NCBI GenBank assembly: GCA_001600455.1
Contig: BCKC01000005.1
Coordinates: 372,001 to 436,000 of the forward strand
Direction: 5' to 3'
From: Endocalyx cinctus
Taxonomy: Eukaryota > Ascomycota > Sordariomycetes > Amphisphaeriales > Apiosporaceae
DNA length: 64,000 bases
Every line of letters begins with the position of its first letter. The first letter of the stretch is position 1. This document shows, piece after piece, positions 12,601 through 21,369 of this stretch. Made by a program: the position numbers and the translations under genes. The notes beneath the pieces are model-generated. The model did no database searches, was not told the origin of the DNA, and saw nothing but the letters and a program-made list of their open reading frames with translations.

Positions 12601-13663
12601 CAAGTCACTGGACCAGGGACTTCGCTGCGTCGCGACTTTAGAGAAGCATACGACAGGTATACAAATGATGAAGTGGTATAATAATCAGTACTTATTCAGC
12701 AGCGCCGGGAGTGAAGAGTTTCTCGTCTGGAAGATCAACAGGCTAGATTGCGACGCTATCAGCGTTGCTGTAGTCTGCGAGGCCGTATTCTCAGATAAAT
12801 CCGAAGACGGCGACTTGAGAATTTTGGGGTTCGACGTCGAACGTATTGACGGGGGAGAAGACGGGTTAGAAGCGGAAGTTAAACCAAACTTCTGTATCTC
12901 GATGGCGTTGTCAAACTCGACGGTTCAGAGTTACACCTACTCAGCCAACGCTGGATTTTGCCTTTTGGGTAGAAGCACGTACACAGGCGCATGTCTCACA
13001 CAGGTCAAACATCTGTACCTCGAAGAAGGTACCAAGCCGCATGTCATGACTGCCGCGACGGATGGTCACCTAGCTATATTCGAAGAGGCGCAGCCTTCGA
13101 TGCTAGCTCAATCGGGTACCGAGAGTACCGAAGATGTCGAAAACAGGAACACGAATGCGCTCGTCTCCCGACTTCATCAAAGTAGTATCAAAGCGCTCGA
13201 TATGCGTCGAGTGGATTCTCATGATGGCTCGTCATATCTAGTCGTCACGGGCGGGGATGATAACGCGCTCGGAGTTGTTCAAATTACCTCATCGTCATCA
13301 TTATCTTTTAAAGCTCAATCTACAATATCACGATACGCCATCAATAACAAATGCATAGTACGATCGGCTCACGCGGCGGCGATAACGGGGATTGCCATCG
13401 TGAGACTCGAGAGGGACGGGAAAGACGCAATCGTCGTCACGGCGAGCAACGATCAACGGATCAAAACGTGGAAATTGGTAGATTGGCAACGACCAGGACA
13501 ACAAGGGTTAGACTCTGCGTCGAAGTCTAGAGGGACTAAAATACAATTGTTGGAAGATCGGTATAGTTCCGTCGCCGACGCGGGAGATTTGGAAGTAATT
13601 GATGACGGAAGAAAGGTGTTAGTAGGCGGAGTGGGTATTGAAGTGTGGAACATTGGAGAATGA
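9689..13663 (+). CDS. WDR6: WDR6/Rtt10-like WD40 protein (tRNA 2'-O-methylation partner)
   Basis: A two-exon model gives 1250 residues. Exon 1 is only 9689-9700 (M-S-Q-E), followed by GTGAGT. The intron is 9701-9922, with a CTAAC at 9874 and an AAACAG acceptor. Exon 2 runs 9923-13663, and the two exons join in phase 0. Without exon 1 the long frame has no ATG at its start and would have to begin at a GTG at 9974. The protein is a chain of degenerate WD40 repeats, with recognisable blades around 'DDRTVRVWD', 'AAEDTVIRLWE' and 'SNDQRIKTWK', and acidic low-complexity inserts. Length, order of blades and the 'NPITGLAFY' N-terminus fit WDR6. In yeast its counterpart (Rtt10/Trm734) assists Trm7 in methylating nucleotide 34 of some tRNAs in the cytoplasm. 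The function here is inferred from family resemblance. Confidence 0.78.
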
Positions 13664-14246
13664 GAGGAAGGGGAAAAAAAAAAAGAATTACTTGATTGGA
13701 TGCTCTATCCATGGTGGATGTCACCTTTTTTTTTTAGATCTAATCTTGCAGCAACCCTACGTCATAATCTTCAGTTGTCCCTTTTTTGGATTTATTTTTA
13801 TTTTATTTATTTCCCCGTCCCTTTTTTATTATTTGATCCCCCCTTTTTCAACCTAAAGGGAAATAGGAAAAAATGACATATCCATCCATGGACGCAAGTG
13901 CAGCCTCGGTGGCGAATTTCCCCCTTGTCATTTCTTACTTCATCCACATACGTACATATTCATATTCGTCTGCATCGTCGTTCTTCCTTCTTTCTTTAGG
14001 TATCCTTCTTTTTCCCTTTTCAAGAGGGATACATTGGTACGAGTACTACTCAAGCTTTCGCGAATGACGTATATTCGTAAACGAAACATGTATATCTCAT
14101 TTCAACATTTCCGATACCCAATAGATCGATAGAAAAAATAGAAAAAAAAAATAAAAAATCCATATTAGAGATTATACAATATTAAGTACGTACGTATCAT
14201 ATGATATATATGATACATATAATACATACAAATACGTATATACATC

Positions 14247-14318
<72 letters not shown>

Positions 14319-14876
14319 CCTAGGTCATTGGTATATCTGTTCATGGATGAATGACTACATAAAACAAATGAACAAGTAAATAAATAAATACTATAAAGTA
14401 CCTGAGTATCAAAACTCATCCAAGTTTCATTTTGGGTTTACTTGCCTTCTAGAAACTTGTTTCCCAGAATCAACTCCTGTATTATATACATATACTTATA
14501 TATACCTACTTAAGTATATATCAATCTTGGAACTGCTTATTTGCCTCATCTTAGAAAACTCACTAAGTAGTTAGTTGATATATCTAATCTACCTTGTTCA
14601 AAGAAAACACTCTCCTTTCATCTAGTATCATCTAGTATTATTACCACTACCTACAAGCACAAAGCCTAAAACTAGTGTATTGCTCTGTCCTACCTCCTTA
14701 ACAGTTGCCTACTTGCTTCCGTTTATCGAATTATACCTTTAGGAAAAAATTCCCCATTCGCAACATCTTCATCAATTCGAAAGGTTCAACTACATCTACA
14801 CGACCAAAAAGGCTGGTGAAGGAAGATCAAGAAAAGTCTGTAAGAGGAGCAGAACTTTAAAAAAAAATAATCACCA
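13664..14876. other. Intergenic, with hexanucleotide array
   Basis: AT-rich spacer between two plus-strand genes. It contains the ACATAT array listed separately, several TATA-rich blocks and short meaningless frames. The last ~100 bp is the A-rich leader of the next gene. Confidence 0.6.
14248..14317. repeat. ACATAT hexanucleotide microsatellite (~11-12 copies)
   Basis: An almost uninterrupted run of ACATAT starting at 14248 and ending just before the palindrome ACCTAGGT at 14318. Its length is likely polymorphic between strains. Confidence 0.92.
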
Positions 14877-16199
14877 ATGTCACATCGCGAGAACAAGTCC
14901 CCCACCCGGGAATCCTCCGAGGACGTGCCGAAGGTGTACATATACCGAGACGTGCCCGCCACGTCCGAAGAGCCCCGACTGCGGCGGTACGTGACGCGGT
15001 GCCGGATACCGACGTGGCCCACCTACCTGACGGACCCGCGCATCGAGCTCTCTCTCGGCCCGACGCTCAGCATCCCCGTGCAAAAGAGCGTGCTCGAGGA
15101 AGCCGGGTACCACGGCGGGCAGGTGGTAAATCTGAGGCTGAACGTCACGGCCGACCACTCGCGCCACCCGGACCCCTGGATCGGCGTCCCGGACGTGGGC
15201 CTGTACGAGGAGTACGCCAAGGCCTCGGCCCTGTCCATCGCGATCGAGGCGTACGATGCGCGCGAGGACACCTGGGCCGTCACTCGGCTGTACTGCACCG
15301 ACCCGCTCGACGGCGACGGTTACGATTTCGAGGTCCCGGGAGGCGGAGCCGGTTCCGATAGCTATACGCCGCGAGGCTGGCTCAAGGCTATGAATATCAT
15401 ACAGCTGCTCGAGGGGATCGAGTACACGTCCAGCAGCGCGCACTTCAGGCATAAATTCCACCCCGTGGCGTCTATGAAGTACGTCTATTATGAACCGCCC
15501 GCGACGGCTACTAATCCCGGGCCGAGCTCATCCCAACCGCCATCGTCATCATCCGTATCCGCGTCCGACGAAGCTGGTAGCAGCAGCAGCAGCGGTAGCG
15601 GTACCGCCCAGAGAAAGATGACCATGACGACGACGGGATACCAATATATCGAAATGCCGCGCCCGCGAACGCAGACGTCCCCGCCGCGGCGCGCGACCTT
15701 CGACGAGAACGCGGAGGCGATGAGGCGGCGGTATCCGGACCTCGTGATCGGCGCGCCGCCTACCGAGCTAGTCCAGCAGCGAGCCGCGCAGACGCGCTCG
15801 CGATTCGGCACGCTCGAGTGCGATTTTTGCTACTGGAGCACGCACCGAACGAACCTCGCTATCGAGGAGTGCACGTTCGCTACGACGACGACGGGGCCGA
15901 ACGAATCGAAAGCAGAACCGGAACCGGAATCGTCCGAATCGTGCGGTAATTGTCGCAAATACCTAAACCGCCCTTGCACGTGGACGGTGGCGTATAAGCG
16001 GTCCGAGAGCGAGGACGAGGCGTTGCGGACGGCACAGAAACTCTTACATTTGGGGCTGCTGCCGCAATTGCCGCATCTGGACGGCGATGGGGAGGCGGTC
16101 CCGTTTACGGTCATCGTGCCAAACGAGCTGAGCGCCGAGGATAGGTTCGTGGAAGGTCCCGGGCTGAATATGAGGATGAGTCCTACCGCGGATGAATAG
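14877..16199 (+). CDS. Unrecognised protein with C-terminal CxxC pairs
   Basis: The 440-residue intronless protein starts at a well-placed ATG (CACCAATGTC). I do not recognise the family. The N-terminal half (about 30-200) looks globular and well conserved in style, with beta-rich and Trp/Tyr-rich stretches. Residues about 205-245 are a Ser/Pro low-complexity linker. The C-terminal part has C315-x2-C318 followed by C356-x2-C359 and a further Cys in 'RPCTW', a spacing that could bind a metal ion. There is no signal peptide and no membrane segment. Codon use is GC-rich like neighbouring core genes, so it is probably a real expressed gene. It could be a lineage-restricted fungal protein; no function is assigned. 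Confidence 0.75.
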   Translation: MSHRENKSPTRESSEDVPKVYIYRDVPATSEEPRLRRYVTRCRIPTWPTYLTDPRIELSLGPTLSIPVQKSVLEEAGYHGGQVVNLRLNVTADHSRHPDPWIGVPDVGLYEEYAKASALSIAIEAYDAREDTWAVTRLYCTDPLDGDGYDFEVPGGGAGSDSYTPRGWLKAMNIIQLLEGIEYTSSSAHFRHKFHPVASMKYVYYEPPATATNPGPSSSQPPSSSSVSASDEAGSSSSSGSGTAQRKMTMTTTGYQYIEMPRPRTQTSPPRRATFDENAEAMRRRYPDLVIGAPPTELVQQRAAQTRSRFGTLECDFCYWSTHRTNLAIEECTFATTTTGPNESKAEPEPESSESCGNCRKYLNRPCTWTVAYKRSESEDEALRTAQKLLHLGLLPQLPHLDGDGEAVPFTVIVPNELSAEDRFVEGPGLNMRMSPTADE

Positions 16200-16610
16200 G
16201 ATTTTTGGCGGGGGCCGGCTGGTTTAGGGTGATGAATAGAATCCTAGAGCATAGAGGAGTTACTCTTTTCCTTTTTCTTGTTTCGCCTCTTTTATTATTA
16301 TTGAAAATATGACTATTCGAGACGCAAGTGGACGAAAAGGAACAAAATTGCTTGCTCTCTTGTTTAGATTAGACTACATATTATAAAGTAAATCAGGGTG
16401 TGGAAACAATAGAATATAGCAAGGGGGAAACTGAACTGATAGATTGGTGTGTTACAATTACCTATGGAAGAATGCTCATTACAGAATTCTTATAAAAAAA
16501 AAAAAAGGTAACAAACAGACAAATATGAACTTGTTTATTATCCTCTTGAATAAATGGGATAAAATATTAAGAGGGGAGGGTAAAAAAAAAAAAAAAAAAA
16601 AAAAGAATGC
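16200..16610. other. Spacer between orphan gene and tRNA-Val
   Basis: AT-rich sequence with a 23-bp A tract at 16582-16604 lying beyond the tRNA terminator. No gene seen. Confidence 0.6.
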
Positions 16611-16615
16611 AAAAA
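16611..16615 (-). terminator. Pol III terminator of tRNA-Val
   Basis: On the minus strand the tRNA 3' end at 16618 is followed two bases later by T5 (plus-strand AAAAA 16611-16615). A T23 tract a few bases further on would act as a back-up. Confidence 0.8.
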
Positions 16616-16617
16616 GA

Positions 16618-16714
16618 TGATCACAGGCAGGATCGAACTGCCGACCTTCTGTGTGCTTCCCAATGAACAAGTTCATATGTAAGACAGATGTGATAACCAC
16701 TACACCATGTGACC
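16618..16714 (-). tRNA. tRNA-Val (anticodon TAC) with a 24-nt intron
   Basis: The minus strand folds as a full cloverleaf. Acceptor GGTCACA pairs with TGTGATC (one G-T pair). The D arm contains AGTGGTTATC. The anticodon stem TCTGT pairs with ACAGA. The T arm GGCAG-TTCGATC-CTGCC is perfect, and the discriminator is A. The loop reads CTTACA then C, giving anticodon TAC, which decodes GUA. Between positions 37 and 38, the canonical site for nuclear tRNA introns, lies a 24-nt insertion at 16654-16677. The mature body is 73 nt. The internal B-box (AGTTCGATCC) is present and a T5 terminator follows. Confidence 0.93.
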
Positions 16715-17085
16715 TGTGATAATCCTGGTCTTATTTTAATTAATAGTACCGCCAAAGCTTACCAGAAATTATTTTGACCCACAAGTTTAAAAACTAGTGG
16801 GAACTGAGGCCAATTGAAACCTCGAATTCATATCAATTCTAACAGCGGTAGAGAACCAAATACACATAAAAACACCTTATAAACATAAATAACAACACAA
16901 TATGAGGAGCTCGGCCACTAGAACAATTGTATGGCAAACAATTGCTCGTTCCGAGCTCATAAAAGGGTCAGTTAAAAACCTTTTAATTTAATTTATTTTT
17001 TACTTATAAGTATAGCGTAGTGGTAGCCTGAAAACTTGTAGAGTCAGTGCCAGTAAATATTTAGTTGTAGCTAACTCAGTCTCAA
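16715..17085. other. Spacer between tRNA-Val and the RRF gene, with hairpin
   Basis: This should contain the RRF promoter and perhaps its missing 5' coding exon. An ATG at 16902 opens a short basic frame (M-R-S-S-A-T-R...) resembling a presequence start, but no convincing 5' splice site links it to the downstream frame. A nested inverted repeat at 16907-16958 overlaps that frame. Confidence 0.5.
16907..16958. repeat. Nested perfect inverted repeat (hairpin)
   Basis: Outer arms GAGCTCGG (16907-16914) and CCGAGCTC (16951-16958) are perfect reverse complements. An inner pair CAATTGT (16924-16930) and ACAATTG (16938-16944) is also perfect, with loop ATGGCAA. The two stems nest to form a long interrupted hairpin. 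Confidence 0.85.
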
Positions 17086-17946
17086 TTGATAATAAATAGT
17101 ACCACTAGCATCAACAATGTCACCTCTCCGATAAATACTATTCGATTTATATCTACTATTTCGACTACTTCTGCCCTTCTACCGAAACATCACATCCCAA
17201 TTACATCATGCCCACGCTCTTCCTTTCCCCGCTCCTCGCGGGGCTTCCACGCGAGCCGCCGATTCGAGAAGAAGAAAGAGAAGAAAACAAAGTCTCCGCG
17301 AGACGGAAAACAAGCCGAATCGGAACCTCCTGCAGAAACCGGGCAGGCTTCGCCTGAAGACCCCGGCAACTTCGGCGAAGTCAACGTCCGGTTCGAGAAG
17401 AACGACCAGTACTTCCGCGGCACGCTCAAGCGGCTGCGCGAAGGCCGCTTCAACCCGGACTCGATCGGCGCCCTGCGCGTGATCACGAACGCGGACGGCA
17501 AGAAAAAAGCCGCGCCCCAGCAGCAGCCGTCCCTTTCGGAGCTCGCCGAGGTCGTGCCGGCCTCGGGCGGGCGGACCGTGTCGCTCTTCGTGTTCGACAA
17601 GGCGCATATCAAGCCCATCATGTCGGCCATCCAGGCCTCGACCGAGTTCAACCAGCAGCCCCAGAAAGCGCCGGATAACGAGCTCGAGCTGATACTCAAG
17701 GTCGAGGTCGAGAAGAAGGAGGATACGATCAAGCGCGTCAAGGCGACGTGCCACGAGTGGCGCGAGAGGGTCCGCGGTATTCGTCAGCAGCGCGATAAGC
17801 TGCATAGCACCTGGAGGGCGGAGAGGCACATCCTGCCGGATTTCAAGGTGTTGCTGGACGGGGAGCTCGAGAAACTCGTCAAGGAGCAGATTCAGGTCAT
17901 CGATGGTGTCGAGAAAGAGCACTTGAAAGCTCTTTCTCGGAAATAA
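17086..17946 (+). CDS. rrf1: Mitochondrial ribosome recycling factor (5' end uncertain)
   Basis: The open frame (about 286 residues, opening at TTG 17086) carries a ribosome-recycling-factor domain. The core runs from about residue 98 ('NVRFEKNDQYFRGTLKRLREG') to the end, including the paired charged helices of the family and a C-terminal Lys/Glu-rich helix. The N-terminal ~60 residues are Ser/Thr/Arg-rich with an 'RGFHASRRF' segment, typical of a fungal matrix-targeting sequence and cleavage site. The role would be splitting mitochondrial ribosomes after termination. No in-frame ATG precedes the presequence. Either an upstream exon is spliced on, or a one-base error disturbs the frame near the well-contexted ATG at 17117, which meets a stop after five codons. 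The true start is therefore unresolved. Confidence 0.8.
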   Translation: MIINSTTSINNVTSPINTIRFISTISTTSALLPKHHIPITSCPRSSFPRSSRGFHASRRFEKKKEKKTKSPRDGKQAESEPPAETGQASPEDPGNFGEVNVRFEKNDQYFRGTLKRLREGRFNPDSIGALRVITNADGKKKAAPQQQPSLSELAEVVPASGGRTVSLFVFDKAHIKPIMSAIQASTEFNQQPQKAPDNELELILKVEVEKKEDTIKRVKATCHEWRERVRGIRQQRDKLHSTWRAERHILPDFKVLLDGELEKLVKEQIQVIDGVEKEHLKALSRK

Positions 17947-18538
17947 AGGTTTGGGAATTGAATGAAAATGACGATAATAGTATATAGATGGCGATATTTA
18001 TATACTGGGGTTGATGATGATGTATTATAGTAAAATACCCTTACGGAATTAGGTCGGATGGAACAAAAAAAAAAAGTACGTAGCAGGATATATATCAGCT
18101 ACCAAAAAAAAGACGGGAACGACATTATTATACTTATAAGCAAATATATAAACATAGGTTTTCATGTTGAAGAGTTTCGTGATAGTAGTATACGCATATG
18201 TATATGTAGTATGTTTCTACTTAAAATATATGTACCCTATCCTGAATTTTCTTGAACTTGGAAATCCCATTGATTTATTGCCTTTTGATTTCTTTTTTCT
18301 TCTTTCTTTCTTTTGTCAGTAATGTTACAAAATACATTTATTTATTTGAGAGTGATGTGATACATGTTTAAGAGAGAAGAGACAAAATGTGTAGAGTTAT
18401 ATCGGGGTATTCGAAACAAAAATCTCCCTTCTACGCTTTTTTTTTTTCTTTTTCTTTGTTTCTTCAGTTATTGCTCTGGATTCCACACTCTCTCATCACG
18501 CTCGCATTAGAGGCGAGAATTCAACACGTAGAAGTTGT
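17947..18538. other. Convergent spacer, RRF gene to RGG-repeat gene
   Basis: The spacer holds the 3' ends of two converging genes. AT-rich with T runs; no gene seen. Confidence 0.6.
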
Positions 18539-19999
18539 TCAAGCATTCGGTCTCGCATCACTAGGAGGTTTAGAAGCGGCCTTCGCACCCGCCGGACCAC
18601 CGCTTACGCCACCAGGTAGCAGACTCCTGACCTTCTCCTCGATCCGTCTCTGGGCGTCGGCGTGCCAGGTACCGCTGCGCCTGACGTTGCTCCTGACGGC
18701 GGCGAGGGCGTCTCCCGGGGCGGCGAACTCGGGGCCCTCGTACTTTCCGAGGATAAAGGTCTCGAGGACGGCCTGGTTGACGTCGGGTCCGGGGCCGCGG
18801 ATGAGGGATTTCCTCGTAAGGGGGATTTCAGGCGATACCCTGTCTCCGTCGTCCGTGGTGGTCGTGACGTCGTTGTTGTCGCTCAGGGTGGCCGTGGCCT
18901 CGTTGTTGTCCATGGTGACCATGGCCTCGTTCCTCCGCTCCTCCGGCTGGGCTTTGAGCAACTCGCGGCGCAACTTACCCCGCCCGATCACGTTGGTCGT
19001 CCAGATCTCGGCCGCCTCGTCGGCCATGAAGACGCCCGTCTTACCCGGACCTTCGCCGAAGTACATCTCCCTCACCGTCTTGGCGCCGTGCCGCAGCGTG
19101 GGCGCGTAAGGGTCCCCGCCTCCGAGGATCCGCGCCGCCCGCATCGTCACCGCCTTCGCCGCGAAGGGCCGCGTCGTCGTCGCCACCGCCGGCGCCCACC
19201 CGGCCAGCGATTCCAGCGTGATCCCCGGCTCGTAATCTTGCGTCTTCAATTCCAGCTGCTGCTCCGAGAGGAGCTTCTGCGCGTTGGCCCATTCCTCTTC
19301 TGCTCTCTTGTCGTCGAGCTTCTCTCTCTTCCTAAATTCCCTCTCCTCCTCAGCTTTCTCGTCGTCCTTTCGACCGCCTCGACCGCCTCGACCACCTCGA
19401 CCACCTCGACCGCCTCGACCACCTCGACCACCTCGACCGCCTCGACCGCCTCGATCACCACCTCTCGGCGACCAGCCGCCTCGTCCTCGAAATCCTCCGT
19501 CCTGCGAGAAATCGCTCGGTCGGTCTCCTCCGCCGAACCCCGTCGATCTGAAGTCGCCGCGACCGCCTCTGACAAATTGACCGACGCCGAGTCCGCGCCC
19601 GCGAAACCCGCCTCGGATGATGTTGGGCGTCGCCAATCTTCCCCGGCCGACGACGGTCGCAGGTCTCGGCGGCGAGGCCGCCAAGGGGGACGGGGAGCCG
19701 GCGTCGGCGGCGGCCGAGTCGCTGGCGGCCGAATCTTCGTGCATGGACATGAGGTCGTTGAGGGCGGCTACGGCACGCTGACGACGGAAGCTAACGCCGC
19801 CTTTCGAGGTGGTGCTGCTGCTGCTACTGCTGTTGCTGCCGGATTTGGGAGAGGTCGATTTATTGTCTTCGGGAGCGAGACATTGCTGGGCGGCGGAGAA
19901 GTGTCGAAGAGAAGCGGCAATACCGTCGTTCACGCGGCTGAGGTCTGCTCGAACGGTGGTTGCGCGGCCTACCGCCGTGTGAAGCGGGTGCCGTATCAT
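18539..19999 (-). CDS. RGG-repeat protein with mitochondrial-type N-terminus
   Basis: The 486-residue intronless protein begins with a basic, Ser/Ala-rich, acid-free stretch (M-I-R-H-P-L...) ending near 'RHFSAAQ', as expected for a mitochondrial presequence. Residues about 115-215 are dominated by RG/RGG motifs, including nine consecutive R-G-G units. A charged Lys/Glu coiled segment (about 213-250) and a more ordered C-terminal half follow ('EMYFGEGPGKTGVFMADEAAEIW', 'ETFILGKYEGPEF'). RGG repeats usually bind RNA and are arginine-methylated, so a role in mitochondrial RNA metabolism or the mitoribosome is a reasonable guess only. I do not recognise the C-terminal family. A frame of similar length on the plus strand is a codon-bias shadow. 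Confidence 0.7.
   Translation of the reverse strand: MIRHPLHTAVGRATTVRADLSRVNDGIAASLRHFSAAQQCLAPEDNKSTSPKSGSNSSSSSSTTSKGGVSFRRQRAVAALNDLMSMHEDSAASDSAAADAGSPSPLAASPPRPATVVGRGRLATPNIIRGGFRGRGLGVGQFVRGGRGDFRSTGFGGGDRPSDFSQDGGFRGRGGWSPRGGDRGGRGGRGGRGGRGGRGGRGGRGGRGGRKDDEKAEEEREFRKREKLDDKRAEEEWANAQKLLSEQQLELKTQDYEPGITLESLAGWAPAVATTTRPFAAKAVTMRAARILGGGDPYAPTLRHGAKTVREMYFGEGPGKTGVFMADEAAEIWTTNVIGRGKLRRELLKAQPEERRNEAMVTMDNNEATATLSDNNDVTTTTDDGDRVSPEIPLTRKSLIRGPGPDVNQAVLETFILGKYEGPEFAAPGDALAAVRSNVRRSGTWHADAQRRIEEKVRSLLPGGVSGGPAGAKAASKPPSDARPNA
19371..19451 (-). repeat. Coding minisatellite, nine 9-bp units (Arg-Gly-Gly)
   Basis: Nine consecutive 9-bp units CGACCRCCT (plus strand) start at 19371 and every 9 bp to 19443. 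They encode Arg-Gly-Gly on the minus strand. The only variation is a synonymous G/A at one position, in the order g g a a g a a g g. Confidence 0.95.
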
Positions 20000-21369
20000 G
20001 GTGGTAGGGTTGTGTGATTCGAATAGATTAATTTATGTCTCAATCAATTGGGACTATAAAAGGGTAATATAGTATGAAGAAGAATTTATCCGGTTAATTT
20101 TTTCTTCTTCTAAAATCCACCCTCCCCTTTTGGTGGCTCTGGGATAAGGTCCCTTTATTTCGCTCTTCGATGCTGAGGATTTAAAGCTTTCAATCTAAGG
20201 ATTGGTGTTTGACGAAAATTTGGATATTAGGTAATCGAGTACTTAAAACGGGGGTTTGACATTATGTTTGTTAAATTATGCACTTATCAGCTCAAGTGAT
20301 CTTAACGGGCCATCTATCTAGATTCTTATCTCTTATCTCTCTACGCGGTGCCCTACACTATTCAACTATCCTAATCAGAATCCCGAGAAGTCGACGTAGC
20401 AAAGCCAGCAACCACTCTGTACTACACATTTACAATATCAACAGCTGCATTCCCCAAATTGAGTCTTCGTATCGAGTATTGTTGCTGCTGTTGCTACTAC
20501 CGCTGACGCTAGAATTCTAACGATACTGTATGCCGTAACGGGGCCCTTACCCGCTAATTTCACTATCACTTACCCCATTCTATGCTATCGATTATACTCT
20601 GATAACTTTACAGTTAACTATTCAAACCAATTGAAAACGGCATTCTTGCACATCGCTTGTTTCAACCGTAACCTGGAATAATTTATATTCAATAATAATG
20701 ATGATATTGGTATATTTCTAGCAGCTGGTAGAATTGGGTACTGCAATACACTTCGAAACGCATCGCCTTGTGTAATATTGCTGTAGCCTCCGAACGTATT
20801 ATCCAATATCATCTGGCTGTTTGATATATTCCGGAAACCTTCACTTCTCTGCTCCCTGTGATTTCCGAGCCCGTCGTGCGGATTATAAGGCTCGAGCAAT
20901 GTATTTGCAACGGAAGCTGCTTCTGCGGCCGTGAGCCTTTGCCATTTCTTATTCTTGTGACTATCAGCGTAGTCGCAAATCGCAAATCTTCGTCATGATG
21001 ATACTCGGAATTTCATCCCAAGTCTTGTCCCCTTTCATCTTAAACACAATGACAGTCTACGCGGCCAGTACTTGATGGCGATAACTTCCTGACTTAATTA
21101 CTGTATCCCCTGAAGCGACCTGCCCACAGATACCAACAAACAGAATTCGTTTCAAATTATTGTAGCTTGACCGGAGACTCGCCGCTGCACCCGCTGCACC
21201 GGTTTTTTCCCTATATTAGGAAGCACCATCAGATCCACATTGGAGCTGCCAATGCGTCTTGCTATGTACGTGTTCATATCACCCAGCGCCCAACCGTATG
21301 GCTTCGCCTTCTTCGTCCCAGAATGCCTGAAACAGTGAGGCTACAGCATCGGCTTCTCATAATAAAGCA
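20000..21369. other. Spacer left of the NACHT pseudogene
   Basis: The left part is the promoter of the RGG-repeat gene. From about 20600 to 21370 the base composition is closer to coding DNA but frames are broken. This may hold the eroded N-terminal part of the NACHT gene and a separate minus-strand fragment at 20618-20899. Confidence 0.5.
20618..20899 (-). pseudogene. Possible fragment with an Asn/Gly-rich motif
   Basis: An open minus-strand frame of 93 codons contains a stretch of the form 'FRNISNSQMILDNTFGGY' followed by 'SNITQGD'. The pattern of Asn/Ser/Gly with aliphatic residues resembles, in general style, the short repeat-like motifs found at the ends of fungal NLR proteins and their effectors. 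It lies head-to-head with the NACHT relic. No complete protein surrounds it. It may equally be a chance frame. Confidence 0.25.

Noticed and set aside
18662..20017. 451-codon frame on the plus strand opposite the RGG-repeat gene
   Set aside because: It is Arg/Gly/Ser/Thr low-complexity derived from the antisense of the RGG array and GC-rich codons. The minus-strand product has a credible presequence and ordered C-terminal half.
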